Notes under the pieces: model-generated
The model's input: the letters and a program-made list of their open reading frames with translations, nothing else
What the model was told of the DNA's origin: nothing
The model's database searches: none
Shown here: piece after piece, positions 1-8,868 of the stretch
Numbering within the stretch: the first letter of the stretch is position 1
How the letters are laid out: every line of letters starts with the position of its first letter
Assembly: GCF_026339875.1 (NCBI RefSeq)
Contig: NZ_JAPEPZ010000001.1
Coordinates: forward strand, 3,906,001 to 3,970,000
Source of the DNA: Streptomyces sp. NBC_01571
Lineage (GTDB): Bacteria; Actinomycetota; Actinomycetes; Streptomycetales; Streptomycetaceae
Reading direction: 5' to 3'
DNA: 64,000 nucleotides
Made by a program: the position numbers and the translations under genes

Positions 1-30
1 GCGTCAAGATCTGACCGTTCACGTCGACAC

Positions 31-66
31 ACGAAGGGCCCCGGTCGGTCGACCGGGGCCCTTCGT
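31..66 (-). terminator. Intrinsic terminator downstream of clpX
   Basis: A perfect 16-bp inverted repeat (31-46 against 51-66) with a 4-nt loop lies 27 bp past the clpX stop codon. No long T-run follows, as is usual in Streptomyces. It is nearly symmetric, so it could also stop transcription entering from the left edge of the window. Confidence 0.85.
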
Positions 67-93
67 CATGTGCCTGGTGTGTACATCTGCGGG

Positions 94-1380
94 TTACGCC
101 GTCTTCTGCTCCCCCGGGCCCCGCCCGCGGGCGTCCCGCGGGATGAGTGTCGGGTTGACGTTCGACAGGACCACGTCGGCCGTGATGACGACCCTCGCCA
201 CGTCCTTGCGCGAGGGGACCTCGTACATCACCGCCTGGAGGACCTCCTCCATGATGGCGCGCAGGCCGCGCGCGCCGGTCTGGCGGAGGATGGCCTGGTC
301 GGCGATGGCCTCGAGCGCCTCGCGCTCGAAGTCCAGCTCCACACCGTCGAGTTCGAAGAGACGCTGGTACTGCTTGACGAGCGCGTTGCGCGGTTCGACG
401 AGGATCTGGAGGAGCGCCGCGCGGTCGAGGTTGTGGACCGACGTGATGACCGGGAGCCGGCCGATGAACTCGGGGATCATGCCGAACTTGACCAGGTCCT
501 CGGGCATGACGTCCTCGAACTGGTCCTTCTCCTCCAGTTCGCGCTTCGAGCGGATCGTCGCGCCGAAGCCGATGCCCTTCGCACCCGCGCGGGACTCGAT
601 GAGCTTCTCCAGGCCCGCGAAGGCGCCGCCCACGATGAACAGGACGTTCGTCGTGTCGATCTGGATGAACTCCTGGTGCGGGTGCTTGCGGCCGCCCTGG
701 GGCGGGACCGAGGCCGTCGTGCCCTCCAGGATCTTCAGCAGCGCCTGCTGGACACCCTCACCGCTCACGTCGCGCGTGATCGACGGGTTCTCGCTCTTGC
801 GGGCCACCTTGTCGATCTCGTCGATGTAGATGATGCCCGTCTCGGCCTTCTTGACGTCGTAGTCCGCTGCCTGGATGAGCTTCAGCAGGATGTTCTCGAC
901 GTCCTCGCCGACGTAGCCCGCCTCCGTCAGCGCCGTCGCATCGGCGATGGCGAACGGGACGTTGAGCATCCGGGCGAGTGTCTGGGCCAGCAGGGTCTTG
1001 CCGGAGCCCGTGGGACCCAGCAGGAGGATGTTGGACTTCGCCAACTCGATGGCGTCGTCCCGGTTCTGACCGCCGCCGTTCTCACCCGCCTGGACCCGCT
1101 TGTAGTGGTTGTACACCGCGACGGAGAGGGCCTTCTTCGCGGCCTCCTGGCCGACGACGTACCCCTCCAGGAACTCGTAGATCTCGCGGGGCTTGGGGAG
1201 TTCCTCCCAGCGGACCTCGCTCGTCTCCGCGAGTTCTTCCTCGATGATCTCGTTGCAGAGATCGATGCACTCATCGCAGATGTACACACCGGGGCCTGCG
1301 ATGAGCTTCTTGACCTGCTTCTGGCTCTTGCCACAGAACGAGCACTTGAGCAGATCGCCGCCGTCACCGATGCGTGCCAC
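94..1380 (-). CDS. clpX: ATP-dependent Clp protease ATP-binding subunit ClpX
   Basis: AAA+ unfoldase of 428 residues that recognises tagged substrates and feeds them into the ClpP chamber. Visible features: an N-terminal C4 zinc-binding domain (Cys13, Cys16, Cys35, Cys38), a Walker A motif GPTGSGKT at about 122-129, a GYVG pore loop at 155-158, a Walker B IYIDEID at about 184-190, and a GIGF segment that fits the ClpP-docking IGF loop. The frame is open upstream to 1494, but I chose GTG at 1380: an AAGGGGA ribosome-binding site precedes it and the protein then begins VARIGDGGD, the usual actinobacterial N-terminus. It lies 160 bp downstream of clpP2 and probably has its own promoter there. 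Confidence 0.97.
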   Translation of the reverse strand: MARIGDGGDLLKCSFCGKSQKQVKKLIAGPGVYICDECIDLCNEIIEEELAETSEVRWEELPKPREIYEFLEGYVVGQEAAKKALSVAVYNHYKRVQAGENGGGQNRDDAIELAKSNILLLGPTGSGKTLLAQTLARMLNVPFAIADATALTEAGYVGEDVENILLKLIQAADYDVKKAETGIIYIDEIDKVARKSENPSITRDVSGEGVQQALLKILEGTTASVPPQGGRKHPHQEFIQIDTTNVLFIVGGAFAGLEKLIESRAGAKGIGFGATIRSKRELEEKDQFEDVMPEDLVKFGMIPEFIGRLPVITSVHNLDRAALLQILVEPRNALVKQYQRLFELDGVELDFEREALEAIADQAILRQTGARGLRAIMEEVLQAVMYEVPSRKDVARVVITADVVLSNVNPTLIPRDARGRGPGEQKTA

Positions 1381-1540
1381 GGTGTGCTTCCCCTTCGCCT
1401 GGGAGACGCCTAGGTCCAGCGACTCCTGGTGCTGCCTTATGAACGACGGTACCTTGCCGAGCCCCCCGTTCGGGCCCCCCTTGGCGTGGTTCACTTTGTC
1501 GTGAACCGCGCCAAGGAGCGGCAGACGATACAGCGGTACG

Positions 1541-2221
1541 TCAGACGATCGCGGAACTGTTCATCTTGCGGGTGGAGATGATCTGGTCGATCAGGCCGTA
1601 CGCCAGCGCGTCCTCAGCGGTGAGGATCTTGTCGCGCTCGATGTCCTCGCGGATCTTCTCGATCGGCGTGGTCGAGTGCTTGGCCAGCATGTCCTCGAGC
1701 TGCGCACGCATCCGGAGGATCTCGTTCGCCGCGATCTCGAGGTCCGAGACCTGGCCGCGGCCGGTCTCGCTGTAGGGCTGGTGGATCAGCACACGGGCGT
1801 TCGGGAGCGCCATGCGCTTGCCCGGCGTACCGGCGGCCAGCAGGATCGCGGCGGCCGAGGCGGCCTGGCCCATGCAGACCGTCTGGATGTCGGGCTTCAC
1901 GAACTGCATCGTGTCGTAGATCGCGGTGAGCGCCGTGAAGGAGCCACCGGGACTGTTGATGTAGACCGAGATGTCACGGTCGGGGTCCATCGACTCCAGG
2001 CACAGCAGCTGCGCCATGACGTCGTTGGCGGAGGCGTCGTCGATCTGCACGCCGAGGAAGATGACGCGCTCCTCGAACAGCTTCGCGTACGGGTCGTACT
2101 CACGCACGCCCTGCGAGGTGCGCTCGACGAAGCGCGGGATGACGTAGCGGGACTCCGCGCGAGGACCGGTGTACTCGGCCTGCGCGCGGGCGTGGAGGCC
2201 GCTGCCGGGGAAGTCGTTCAC
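1541..2221 (-). CDS. clpP2: ATP-dependent Clp protease proteolytic subunit ClpP2
   Basis: Serine peptidase (family S14) of 226 residues. In actinobacteria ClpP1 and ClpP2 form a mixed tetradecamer served by ClpX or ClpC. The catalytic triad is visible: Ser122 in GQAASAA, His147 in LIHQP and Asp near 193. The chosen GTG at 2221 has an AGGAGA site 5 nt upstream and gives the typical start VNDFPGSG; the frame stays open upstream but loses similarity. It follows clpP1 by 127 bp on the same strand, so the two are presumably cotranscribed from the ClgR-controlled clpP1 promoter. Confidence 0.97.
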   Translation of the reverse strand: MNDFPGSGLHARAQAEYTGPRAESRYVIPRFVERTSQGVREYDPYAKLFEERVIFLGVQIDDASANDVMAQLLCLESMDPDRDISVYINSPGGSFTALTAIYDTMQFVKPDIQTVCMGQAASAAAILLAAGTPGKRMALPNARVLIHQPYSETGRGQVSDLEIAANEILRMRAQLEDMLAKHSTTPIEKIREDIERDKILTAEDALAYGLIDQIISTRKMNSSAIV

Positions 2222-2348
2222 TGTGTCTCCTGAAGAGCCTGAAAAGGGCTGAGGCGGTCGCCTGGGGGCGCTGGGGGCCCTGCGCCACCCCCGCCGGGCG
2301 GGGATGGCGGCTGGGGGCCCCACGGCCGCCCTGGGGGCGCTGAGGGGC

Positions 2349-2966
2349 TTACGCCGCCCCGGTGCCGCCGCCGCCCGGCATGCCGGCAGCGGTGGGCATG
2401 ATGTCGTCGATGAGGCCGTACTCCTTGGCCTCGATCGGGTCGAACCAGCGGTCGCGGTCCGAGTCTCGGGTGATCTGCTCCACGGTCTGGCCGGTGTGGA
2501 AGGAGGTCAGCTCCGCCATGCGCTTCTTCGTGTGCAGCAGCCGCTCGGCGTGGATCTTGATGTCCGAAGCCGAGCCGGCGAGACCGGCCGACGGCTGGTG
2601 GATCAGGATCTCGGCGTTCGGCAGCGCGAAGCGCTTGCCGGGGGTGCCCGCGCTGAGCAGGAACTGGCCCATCGAGGCCGCCATGCCCATGGCGATCGTC
2701 ACCACGTCGTTCTTGATGTACTGCATGGTGTCGTAGATCGCCATGCCCGCGGTGATCGAACCGCCGGGGCTGTTGATGTAGAGGTAGATGTCCTTGTCCG
2801 GGTCGGAGGCAAGGAGCAGCAGCTGCGCCGTGATCTTGTTGGCGATGTCATCGTCGACCGCCTGGCCGAGGAAGATGATCCGCTCGCCGAGCAGTCGGTT
2901 GTAGACCTGGTCGCCGAGGCCACCACCGATGGGGTCGCCGGCAGCTGTGGGCATCAGATTCGTCAC
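2349..2966 (-). CDS. clpP1: ATP-dependent Clp protease proteolytic subunit ClpP1
   Basis: Serine peptidase S14, 205 residues from the chosen start, first gene of the clpP1-clpP2 operon. Ser98 (GMAASMG) and His123 (ILIHQP) align with the E. coli catalytic numbering. I placed the start at GTG 2966 ([10 protein letters not shown]), preceded by AGGTGG. An in-frame GTG at 3008 would add 14 residues ([14 protein letters not shown]), and some annotated homologues use that longer form. The C-terminus is glycine-rich (GMPGGGGTG), as in other Streptomyces ClpP1 proteins. Upstream there is a TAGGGT -10 element and a ClgR box. Confidence 0.96.
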   Translation of the reverse strand: MTNLMPTAAGDPIGGGLGDQVYNRLLGERIIFLGQAVDDDIANKITAQLLLLASDPDKDIYLYINSPGGSITAGMAIYDTMQYIKNDVVTIAMGMAASMGQFLLSAGTPGKRFALPNAEILIHQPSAGLAGSASDIKIHAERLLHTKKRMAELTSFHTGQTVEQITRDSDRDRWFDPIEAKEYGLIDDIMPTAAGMPGGGGTGAA

Positions 2967-3088
2967 GTATCCACCTGCTCGTCTTACGACGGCGCCGGGC
3001 CGTCTCACGTCTTCTGCTGGGGGCGTGGGACCCCGGTGCAACACCGCTCCGGGCGGCTTCGGGGACTCCCCTGCCCTCGTATTCATGG

Positions 3089-3094
3089 ACCCTA
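3089..3094 (-). promoter_or_regulatory. Putative -10 element of the clpP1 promoter
   Basis: On the minus strand this reads TAGGGT, a common Streptomyces -10 hexamer. It sits 123 bp upstream of the clpP1 start and about 40 bp downstream of the ClgR box. A TTCCCC about 16 nt upstream could be a weak -35, which fits an activator-dependent promoter. Confidence 0.5.
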
Positions 3095-3132
3095 ACGCGC
3101 TGGTCCCTCCGGGGAATCCCGGAGAAGGAACT

Positions 3133-3146
3133 GTTCGCTGTGAGCG
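3133..3146. promoter_or_regulatory. ClgR box upstream of clpP1
   Basis: The sequence GTTCGC-N5-GCG matches the published Streptomyces binding motif of ClgR, the activator of clpP1clpP2, clpC1 and lon. It is centred about 58 bp upstream of the transcription start predicted from the -10 at 3089-3094, a normal position for an activator. I read the motif directly; binding is inferred. Confidence 0.75.
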
Positions 3147-3354
3147 CATGCGCCGCGGCGCCCGGACCGGGGTGCCGCGGGCCCCTGGAGAGGCGCGCGG
3201 AGCCGCGCCGCCCACCCCCGCGGGGCCGTGCGGACGTCCGCCACCGACTGTGCGCCGTCGGGTACGTCCGGTGGCGGAGCGCTCGCCCGGTTCCGTACGC
3301 CCCCGAGACACGCGGCGGGCCCCAGGGGGCGAGGACGGGGGCCCGGAAGACGTA

Positions 3355-3390
3355 CGGGCCCCCGGGGACTCGTAAGTCCCCGGGGGCCCG
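3355..3390 (-). terminator. Intrinsic terminator downstream of tig
   Basis: A perfect 16-bp stem (3355-3370 with 3375-3390) and a 4-nt loop lie 47 bp after the tig stop codon. It separates the tig transcript from the clpP1 promoter region. Confidence 0.85.
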
Positions 3391-3436
3391 TCGCGACGTA
3401 CTGGTGAGGCGGTCAGCCCTCGGGCTGGTGAGGCGG

Positions 3437-4822
3437 TCAGGCCTCGGGCTTGCCCTCGGCGGCCTCGGACTCGACGACCTCGGTGGACTCCGTGGAGCCC
3501 TCCGTCTCGTCCTCGTCGTCCAGGTCGACGATCTCGCCGTTCGTGTCCTTGACCGTGGCGGCCTCGACGACGACAGCGAGCGCCTTGCCGCGGGCGACCT
3601 CGCCGACCAGCATCGGGACCTGGCCGCCCTCGACGACCGCCTGGGCGAACTGGTCGGGGGACATGCCGGAGGAGGCCGCACGCCGCATGAGGTGCTCGGT
3701 GAGCTCCTCCTGGTTGACGTTCAGCTTCTCCTTGTTGACGAGCTCGTCGAGGACGAACTGCGTCTTGATGCCCTTGACCGCGGCGTCCTTGGTCTCGGCG
3801 TCCCACTCTTCCTCGGTCTTGCCCTGGATCTCCAGGTACTTCGCGAGGTCGAGGCCCATCTGGCCGAGCTGGTGGTGCTCGAGGTTGTGCTTGCGGGTGT
3901 TGATCTCGTCCTCGAGCAGCTTCTCGGGGACGGGCACCTCGACCAGCTCGAGCAGCTTCTCCAGGACGCGCTCCTGGGCCTGCGTGGCCTGGTCGTACTC
4001 CTTCATGTTCTCGAGGCGCTTGCGGCTGTCCGCGCGGAGCTCCTCGAGGGTGTCGAACTCGGAGGCGAGCTGCGCGAACTCGTCGTCCAGCTCGGGGAGT
4101 TCGCGTGCGGCGACCTGGGAGACCTTGACGGTGACCTCGGCCTCCTTGCCGGCCGCGGAGCCGCCCTTGAGCTCGGAGGTGAAGGTGGTCTCGCCACCGG
4201 CCTCCAGGCCCTTGACGGCCTCGTCGATGCCTTCCAGCAGCTCGCCGGAGCCGATGGTGTACGAGACGTCGGAGGCGACGCCGTCCTCCAGCACCTCTCC
4301 GTCGACCTTGGCCTCCAGGTCGAGCGTGACGACGTCGCCCTCCTCGGCGGCGCGCTCGACCGGCGAGGTGGACGCGAAGCGCTCACGGAGCTCCTCGACG
4401 GCCTTCTCGATGTCCTCGTCGCTCACCTCGATGGCGTCGACCTCGACCTCGATGCCGGAGTAGTCCGGGATCTCGATGGCCGGACGGACGTCGACCTCGG
4501 CGGTGAAGTTCAGCGTCTCGCCGTCCTTCAGCTCGGTGATGTCGACCTCGGGCTGGCCGAGGACGTTCAGCTCAGCCTCGTTGACCGCTTCGGTGTAGAA
4601 CTTCGGGAGCGCGTCGTTGACGGCCTCTTCGAGCACGGCGCCGCGACCGAACCGCTGGTCGATGACGCGGGCCGGGATCTTGCCCTTCCGGAAGCCCTTC
4701 ACCGTGACCTGCTGGTTGATCTTCTTGTACGCCGCGTCGAGGCTGTCCTTGAGCTCCTCGAAGGGCACCTCGACAGTGAGCCGAACCCGGGTCGGGTTCA
4801 GGTTCTCCACGGCGCTCTTCAC
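3437..4822 (-). CDS. tig: Trigger factor, ribosome-associated chaperone and prolyl isomerase
   Basis: Protein of 461 residues that binds nascent chains at the ribosome exit tunnel. The ribosome-binding signature GFRKGKIP is at residues 43-50, followed by a central FKBP-type PPIase domain (about 160-245) and a long helical C-terminal chaperone region. The tail is highly acidic ([16 protein letters not shown] and onward), common in high-GC actinobacteria. The start is GTG 4822 with AAGGAG 10 nt upstream; the frame runs on to 5149 through the tRNA-Pro gene, so that extension is not coding. The gene is the usual upstream neighbour of clpP1P2-clpX. Confidence 0.96.
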   Translation of the reverse strand: MKSAVENLNPTRVRLTVEVPFEELKDSLDAAYKKINQQVTVKGFRKGKIPARVIDQRFGRGAVLEEAVNDALPKFYTEAVNEAELNVLGQPEVDITELKDGETLNFTAEVDVRPAIEIPDYSGIEVEVDAIEVSDEDIEKAVEELRERFASTSPVERAAEEGDVVTLDLEAKVDGEVLEDGVASDVSYTIGSGELLEGIDEAVKGLEAGGETTFTSELKGGSAAGKEAEVTVKVSQVAARELPELDDEFAQLASEFDTLEELRADSRKRLENMKEYDQATQAQERVLEKLLELVEVPVPEKLLEDEINTRKHNLEHHQLGQMGLDLAKYLEIQGKTEEEWDAETKDAAVKGIKTQFVLDELVNKEKLNVNQEELTEHLMRRAASSGMSPDQFAQAVVEGGQVPMLVGEVARGKALAVVVEAATVKDTNGEIVDLDDEDETEGSTESTEVVESEAAEGKPEA

Positions 4823-5049
4823 GGTTCGGTCTCCTTGTGGCTGACTTCTTGGGGGTACTGCTGCGGGGTTCCGCTGCGTGCGTCCGCCCGGTCGGTCGGG
4901 CGGAGCCGTAGTGGATTCACGGGCCCTTGAGAGACGTAACAGTGCAGACATACGGGCGCGCAACCTGCATAGTAACCGCAGGCGGTACACGCCCCAAAAG
5001 GCGATCTTGCGATCCCGGCCATCGGCCTTCGGTCGCCGGATGCCGCTGG

Positions 5050-5126
5050 TGGTCGGGGTGGCGGGATTTGAACCCACGGCCTTCCGCTCCCAAAGCGGAC
5101 GCGCTACCAAGCTGCGCCACACCCCG
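5050..5126 (-). tRNA. tRNA-Pro (anticodon TGG)
   Basis: A cloverleaf can be drawn on the minus strand: acceptor CGGGGTG/CACCCCG, anticodon stem TCCGC/GCGGA with loop TTTGGGA (anticodon TGG), and a T-arm with GGTTCAAATCC. The 3' CCA is encoded at 5050-5052. Confidence 0.95.
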
Positions 5127-5278
5127 TCGGTGCGACACGTAGGGTACATGCCCGCAGGCAGTGCGGCTGCCGCATTTCACGGACGTCCGCGGGGCGCCGG
5201 AACAGGGTGTGCGTCGAGGGGGTACAACCCGCTACGATGCCTTCAGCGCCGCGGTCACTGACCTGCGGGGCAATGCGT

Positions 5279-5349
5279 GCGGGCGTAGCTCAATGGTAGA
5301 GCCCTAGTCTTCCAAACTAGCTACGCGGGTTCGATTCCCGTCGCCCGCT
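5279..5349 (+). tRNA. tRNA-Gly (anticodon TCC)
   Basis: The cloverleaf has acceptor GCGGGCG/CGCCCGC, anticodon stem CTAGT/ACTAG with loop CTTCCAA (anticodon TCC), and T-loop GGTTCGATTCC. CCA is not encoded, since CTC follows the discriminator T. It is divergent from the tRNA-Pro gene 152 bp away. Confidence 0.96.
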
Positions 5350-5358
5350 CTGAACGGC

Positions 5359-5399
5359 TCAGGGCCAGGTCAGAGGTTCATTCCTCCGCCTGGCCCTGA
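5359..5399. terminator. Bidirectional terminator between tRNA-Gly and the next gene
   Basis: An 11-bp inverted repeat (5359-5369 TCAGGGCCAGG with 5389-5399) has a 19-nt loop. It lies 10 bp past tRNA-Gly and 35 bp past the stop of the convergent secreted-peptide gene, so it can serve both. Confidence 0.65.
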
Positions 5400-5433
5400 T
5401 CGTTTCCGCGGTCCGAGTGAGCCTGCGGAAGCT

Positions 5434-5772
5434 TCAGCACGAGCCCTGCCCCTGACGGAACCCGGATTTGAAGCCGTCCTTGAAGCCGCGCTGGTAGTCC
5501 CTGTCCTTGTTCTTGTCCTTGTGCAGGACGGTGGCGGCTCGTTCGTCGTCCCCGCAGCTCCGCTGACCCTGGCGGACACCGGACTTGAAGCCGTCCTTGA
5601 AGCCGCGCGTGTAGTCCTGGTTCGACTTGGAAACGTTGACGGCCGCACTGGCGTGCGTCTCGCTCGGTGCGGACGCGGACGCCTGCTGCATGCCGACCGG
5701 GACCAGAGCGATGGTTGCGGCGATGAAGGCCGAGCTCAGGATGGCGGCGCCTCTTCTGTGCGCGGTAGACAT
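5434..5772 (-). CDS. Small secreted protein with two RGFKDGFKSG repeats
   Basis: Protein of 112 residues with no function I can name. It has a clear Sec signal peptide (basic MSTAHRRG, hydrophobic core about 9-28, likely cleavage after ASA near 34). The mature part has two copies of a cationic unit, DYTRGFKDGFKSGVRQGQRSC and DYQRGFKDGFKSGFRQGQGSC, separated by a charged linker. Each copy ends in the only mature cysteines, so an intramolecular disulfide is possible. ATG at 5772 has AAGGGA 7 nt upstream. The gene is monocistronic, with an AT-rich promoter region upstream. The regular Gly-Phe-Lys-Asp-Gly spacing suggests an amphipathic or surface-binding peptide, which is inference. Confidence 0.8.
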   Translation of the reverse strand: MSTAHRRGAAILSSAFIAATIALVPVGMQQASASAPSETHASAAVNVSKSNQDYTRGFKDGFKSGVRQGQRSCGDDERAATVLHKDKNKDRDYQRGFKDGFKSGFRQGQGSC

Positions 5773-6255
5773 AACAGTCCCTTCGCATTTTTCTCACATA
5801 GAGTCAATTCCTACTATAGTCACCCATTCAGGTGTCGCAACTGGGCTTGTCGCTCAGGCATTTCCTGCCCGGGGCGCGGCGCCCAGGGGGCGCGAGGGCA
5901 GGAGTCGAGTGGCGTTCTCCCCCGGCCCGGCCTCGGTCGTTTTCGAGGTTGCCGGGGCGCGGCGAGGCCGGCCGGTCGCGCCGCGGACGGCACGAAGGGC
6001 CGAGCATGGCGCGGACCGGCGCGAAGGGGTGAGCGCGGCGCGGACGGCGTGAAGGCTCGCGCGCTCGGCGCAATACAGCGTGAAGGGTTGCGCGCTCCGC
6101 GCGGGCGGCGCGGAGCGGTCAACCGCGGGAGTGCCGGGGTGCGGTGGCCGGGCATCCGGCGGGCAGGGGTGGCCGAGGGCGCGGCCGTCGGTGTCCGCGG
6201 CCGTCGCGTGCGGGCCGGGCCGCGGCCGGACCTGGATCAGTCAGGACCGGTCCGG
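5773..6255. other. Intergenic region with short degenerate repeats
   Basis: I see no supported gene here. The first 60 bp are AT-rich for this genome and should hold the promoter of the secreted repeat protein. From about 5980 to 6120 there are several degenerate copies of a short GCGCGGACNGCGNGAAGG-like motif. Overlapping open frames on both strands are arginine/proline-rich and look like GC-driven shadows. Confidence 0.5.
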
Positions 6256-6450
6256 TCAGAAGCTGATCGAGTTGATGGTCTGCGCTATCGAGTCGAGGAA
6301 CCGTTGGATGGACGGAGCCATGCCGGTCGACGCGAGGAAGAAGCCGAAGAGCACCGCGACGATCGCGGGCCCCGCCTTGATCGATCCTCCCCGGATCAGC
6401 ACCACGAGGATGATCGCCAACAGCAGTACCACTGACAGCGAGATGGCCAC
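6256..6450 (-). CDS. Small membrane protein (64 residues)
   Basis: The protein is almost entirely two hydrophobic helices (about 3-20 and 26-45) joined by a short RGGSIKAG turn. It ends in an amphipathic tail (APSIQRFLDSIAQTINSISF). The start is GTG 6450 with a weak AGGG site. I recognise it only as a type of small conserved Streptomyces membrane protein and cannot give a function. The codon pattern and hydrophobic periodicity make it more credible than the overlapping frames. Confidence 0.65.
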   Translation of the reverse strand: MAISLSVVLLLAIILVVLIRGGSIKAGPAIVAVLFGFFLASTGMAPSIQRFLDSIAQTINSISF

Positions 6451-7084
6451 AACTGATCACACCCTACGGTCGGTTCGCTCTCCCGGCCCGGGGATGCAAC
6501 CCCTCACACCCCCGCCAGAACCATCGTGCCACCAACGCGGCTTCCGTATGCCGCAGGTGACACATCATCGGTCGCGAACCCGTGGAGCCCACTCACCGGC
6601 CGCCTTCGGGAACGAGTGAACCACAGTGCTCCGCAGCGTAATTCGAGGGCATCCCGGTCAGGAAATTCAGCAGGACCGTTGCTGTGTCCACACATCTCGT
6701 TCGCAGGCAATTCGAATTGTTGCCACAGGCACATCGAGGCCGCCGCACACCGGTCGCCAACAGGCCACTAAAGACTAATGAATCGGACATATCACCAGAG
6801 TCGCCCGCGAACCTTATGCACCGTTTAGTCATGAAGAATGTGGACAGACCAGCCGCACAACCGCCCAGTACGGTAAGCGAATCGGTATGCGGATCCGCTT
6901 GCGAACCAAGAGGCACACATCTTCAAATACGGGGTACCCGCCGCCCATATGCAGGAATGACGCCGAGGGTTTTACGAAGACACACATACGACGCTAGGGT
7001 GCCTCAGATGTTCCACGCCGCCTCGCCCCCCGCAAGCGCAGCAACGTTCCGGACCGTCTCCCTCCGCGCCTGGCGGGAGGGTCT
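6451..7084. other. Long low-GC intergenic region
   Basis: 634 bp without a convincing gene. Sampled lines near 6660-6720 are about 50% GC, far below the genes on either side. Open frames exist on both strands but show no wobble-position GC bias, no ribosome-binding site and no recognisable residues. The last 120 bp carry a likely promoter for the acyltransferase gene: TAGGGT near 6997 with TTTTAC about 19 nt upstream. The rest may be decayed foreign DNA or a long regulatory leader. Confidence 0.5.
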
Positions 7085-8281
7085 GTGACGAACTCACTCC
7101 GACCGAACGGCCGGCAGCGAGCGCCGCTCCCCCCGGCACAACAGCCGGCCCGGGGAGTGCCGGGTCCGCGCTCACCACGGGATCAGTCCGCGCAGCACGC
7201 CACGACGGTACCGACCGAGGCCGCCGCCCCGGCCGCGAAACCCGCGGCGCAGCGCGACGCCTTCTTCGACAACGCCAAGTACCTGGCGATCGTGCTCGTG
7301 GCCATGGGCCACGCCTGGGAGCCCCTGAAGGGCCAGAGTCGCATCCTGGAGGCGGCGTACACGGTCGTGTACTCCTTCCACATGCCGGCCTTCATCATCA
7401 TCTCCGGCTACTTCTCGCGCAGTTTCGACATGCGCCCCGACCGTCTGAAGCGGCTGGTGACCGGCGTCGCCGTCCCCTACGTCGTCTTCGAGGTGTCGTA
7501 CGTCCTCTTCAAGCGCTGGGCCGCCGGCGACACGTCGCTGCCGATCAGCCTGCTCGACCCGTGGTACCTCACCTGGTTCCTGTGCGCGCTGTTCATCTGG
7601 CGGCTGACCACCCCCCTGTGGAAGATGGTGCGTTGGCCGCTCCCGGTCGCGCTCGTCGTCGCCATGCTCGCGTCCGTCTCACCGGACATCGGTGACGACC
7701 TCGACCTGCAGCGCGTGCTCCAGTTCCTCCCGTTCTTCGTGCTGGGCCTGATCATGAAGCCCGAGCACTTCCAGCTGGCACGCCGCCGTGAGGTGCGCAT
7801 CCTGTCGGTGCCGGTGTTCGCCGCCGCGCTCGCGGTGGGCTGGTGGGCGGTGCCGCGGATGAACACCGCCTGGTTCTACCACCGCGACAGCGCGCAGGAA
7901 CTCGGCGTCCCGTGGTGGGTGGGCCCGGTGATGGTGTTCGCCCTGTTCGGCTGTTCGCTGCTGCTCACCGCGTGCTTCTTCTCCTGGGTTCCGCGCCGCC
8001 GGACGTGGTTCACTGCGCTCGGCGCGGGCACCCTGTACGGCTATCTGCTGCACGGCTTCCTGGTCAAGGCCGGCACCTACTGGGGCTGGTTCGACCACGC
8101 GTGGATGCACAGGCCGCTCGGCGAGATCTTCGTGACCCTGGTCGCGGCCACGGCCGTCACCCTGCTGTGCACGGCACCCGTCCGGCGGGTCTTCCGCTTC
8201 GCGATGGAGCCCAGCATGGACTGGGCCTTCAAGCGGGACGCCACGGAACTGGCCCGCGAACGGGCCAGGGCCAAGGCCTAA
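7085..8281 (+). CDS. Acyltransferase family 3 integral membrane protein
   Basis: Protein of 398 residues with about ten membrane helices. It belongs to the acyltransferase-3 group that moves acetyl or similar groups onto surface polysaccharides and lipids; the opening motif FFDNAKYLAIVLVAMGHAWEPL resembles the catalytic-His region of fucose O-acetylase-like members. The first 55 residues are a hydrophilic Pro/Ala-rich cytoplasmic extension, and the end (ATELARERARAKA) is charged. GTG at 7085 has GGGAGG 6 nt upstream. It is monocistronic after a long low-GC gap. The substrate cannot be told from sequence. Confidence 0.85.
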   Translation: MTNSLRPNGRQRAPLPPAQQPARGVPGPRSPRDQSAQHATTVPTEAAAPAAKPAAQRDAFFDNAKYLAIVLVAMGHAWEPLKGQSRILEAAYTVVYSFHMPAFIIISGYFSRSFDMRPDRLKRLVTGVAVPYVVFEVSYVLFKRWAAGDTSLPISLLDPWYLTWFLCALFIWRLTTPLWKMVRWPLPVALVVAMLASVSPDIGDDLDLQRVLQFLPFFVLGLIMKPEHFQLARRREVRILSVPVFAAALAVGWWAVPRMNTAWFYHRDSAQELGVPWWVGPVMVFALFGCSLLLTACFFSWVPRRRTWFTALGAGTLYGYLLHGFLVKAGTYWGWFDHAWMHRPLGEIFVTLVAATAVTLLCTAPVRRVFRFAMEPSMDWAFKRDATELARERARAKA

Positions 8282-8290
8282 GGGCTGGAC

Positions 8291-8746
8291 TCAGTTCGGG
8301 GGCAGGCCCAGCAGGGCCCGCATGGCGGCGTACTTCTTCGTGAGCCGTGCGCGCGTGTGCTCGTCGAGGACCGCGAGCCGGGCCGGGTCACCGTTGTGCG
8401 CCAGGTCCGAGGCCTTGACCAGGAGGGCCCCCGGAGTCGTACGGATGCGCTTCGCGTACGACTCCGGGGGCTCTCCTTCGCGTTTGGTGAGCGCCAGCAC
8501 GATGTCCCGCGTACGAGCGGGCAGCGCGGCCTCGCGCAGCCAGTCCTCGGAGAGCACGTCGTCCTCGACGGCGTCGTGCAGCCAGGCCGCCGCAATCTGT
8601 TCGTCGTCGCCGCCACGCTCGCGCACCCCGTCCGCGACGGCCTGCAGGTGCTCGGCGTACGGCCGCCCCGCCTTGTCGGTCTGGGCGGAGTGCGCCGCAC
8701 GGGCGAGGGCCTCTATCTCGGCCAGGGTCAGGAGAGTCTGCGTCAC
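8291..8746 (-). CDS. HD-domain hydrolase, RelA/SpoT-type HD fold
   Basis: Protein of 151 residues related to the metal-dependent HD phosphohydrolases. It has the pattern of small SpoT-like hydrolases: AHSAQTDKAGRPYAEHL near the start, then the HD pair in AAAWLHDAVEDDVLSED and a distal KASDLAHNGDP that supplies another metal-binding Asp. These enzymes act on (p)ppGpp or other nucleotides; no synthetase domain is present. The start is uncertain: GTG 8746 (VTQTLLTLAE) fits the family, but its GGAGG is only 1 nt away; GTG 8767 is the alternative. Its stop faces that of the acyltransferase 10 bp away. Confidence 0.82.
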   Translation of the reverse strand: MTQTLLTLAEIEALARAAHSAQTDKAGRPYAEHLQAVADGVRERGGDDEQIAAAWLHDAVEDDVLSEDWLREAALPARTRDIVLALTKREGEPPESYAKRIRTTPGALLVKASDLAHNGDPARLAVLDEHTRARLTKKYAAMRALLGLPPN

Positions 8747-8868
8747 CCCTCCAGTGTCTCCCGCCACAGGGCCGCGCGGGCCGGGACCGCCCCCACCGTC
8801 GCACCGAGCTCGGTGATCGGCGTGGCGAGCGCACCCACGGCGTCGCGGAACGCCCTCGGGGAGAAGGG

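Noticed and set aside
4917..5180. Small open frames over the tRNA-Pro gene
   Set aside because: They cross the tRNA gene and have no independent support.
6684..7088. A 134-codon frame in the low-GC gap
   Set aside because: No codon bias, no ribosome-binding site and it overlaps the acyltransferase promoter and start. Not supported as a gene.
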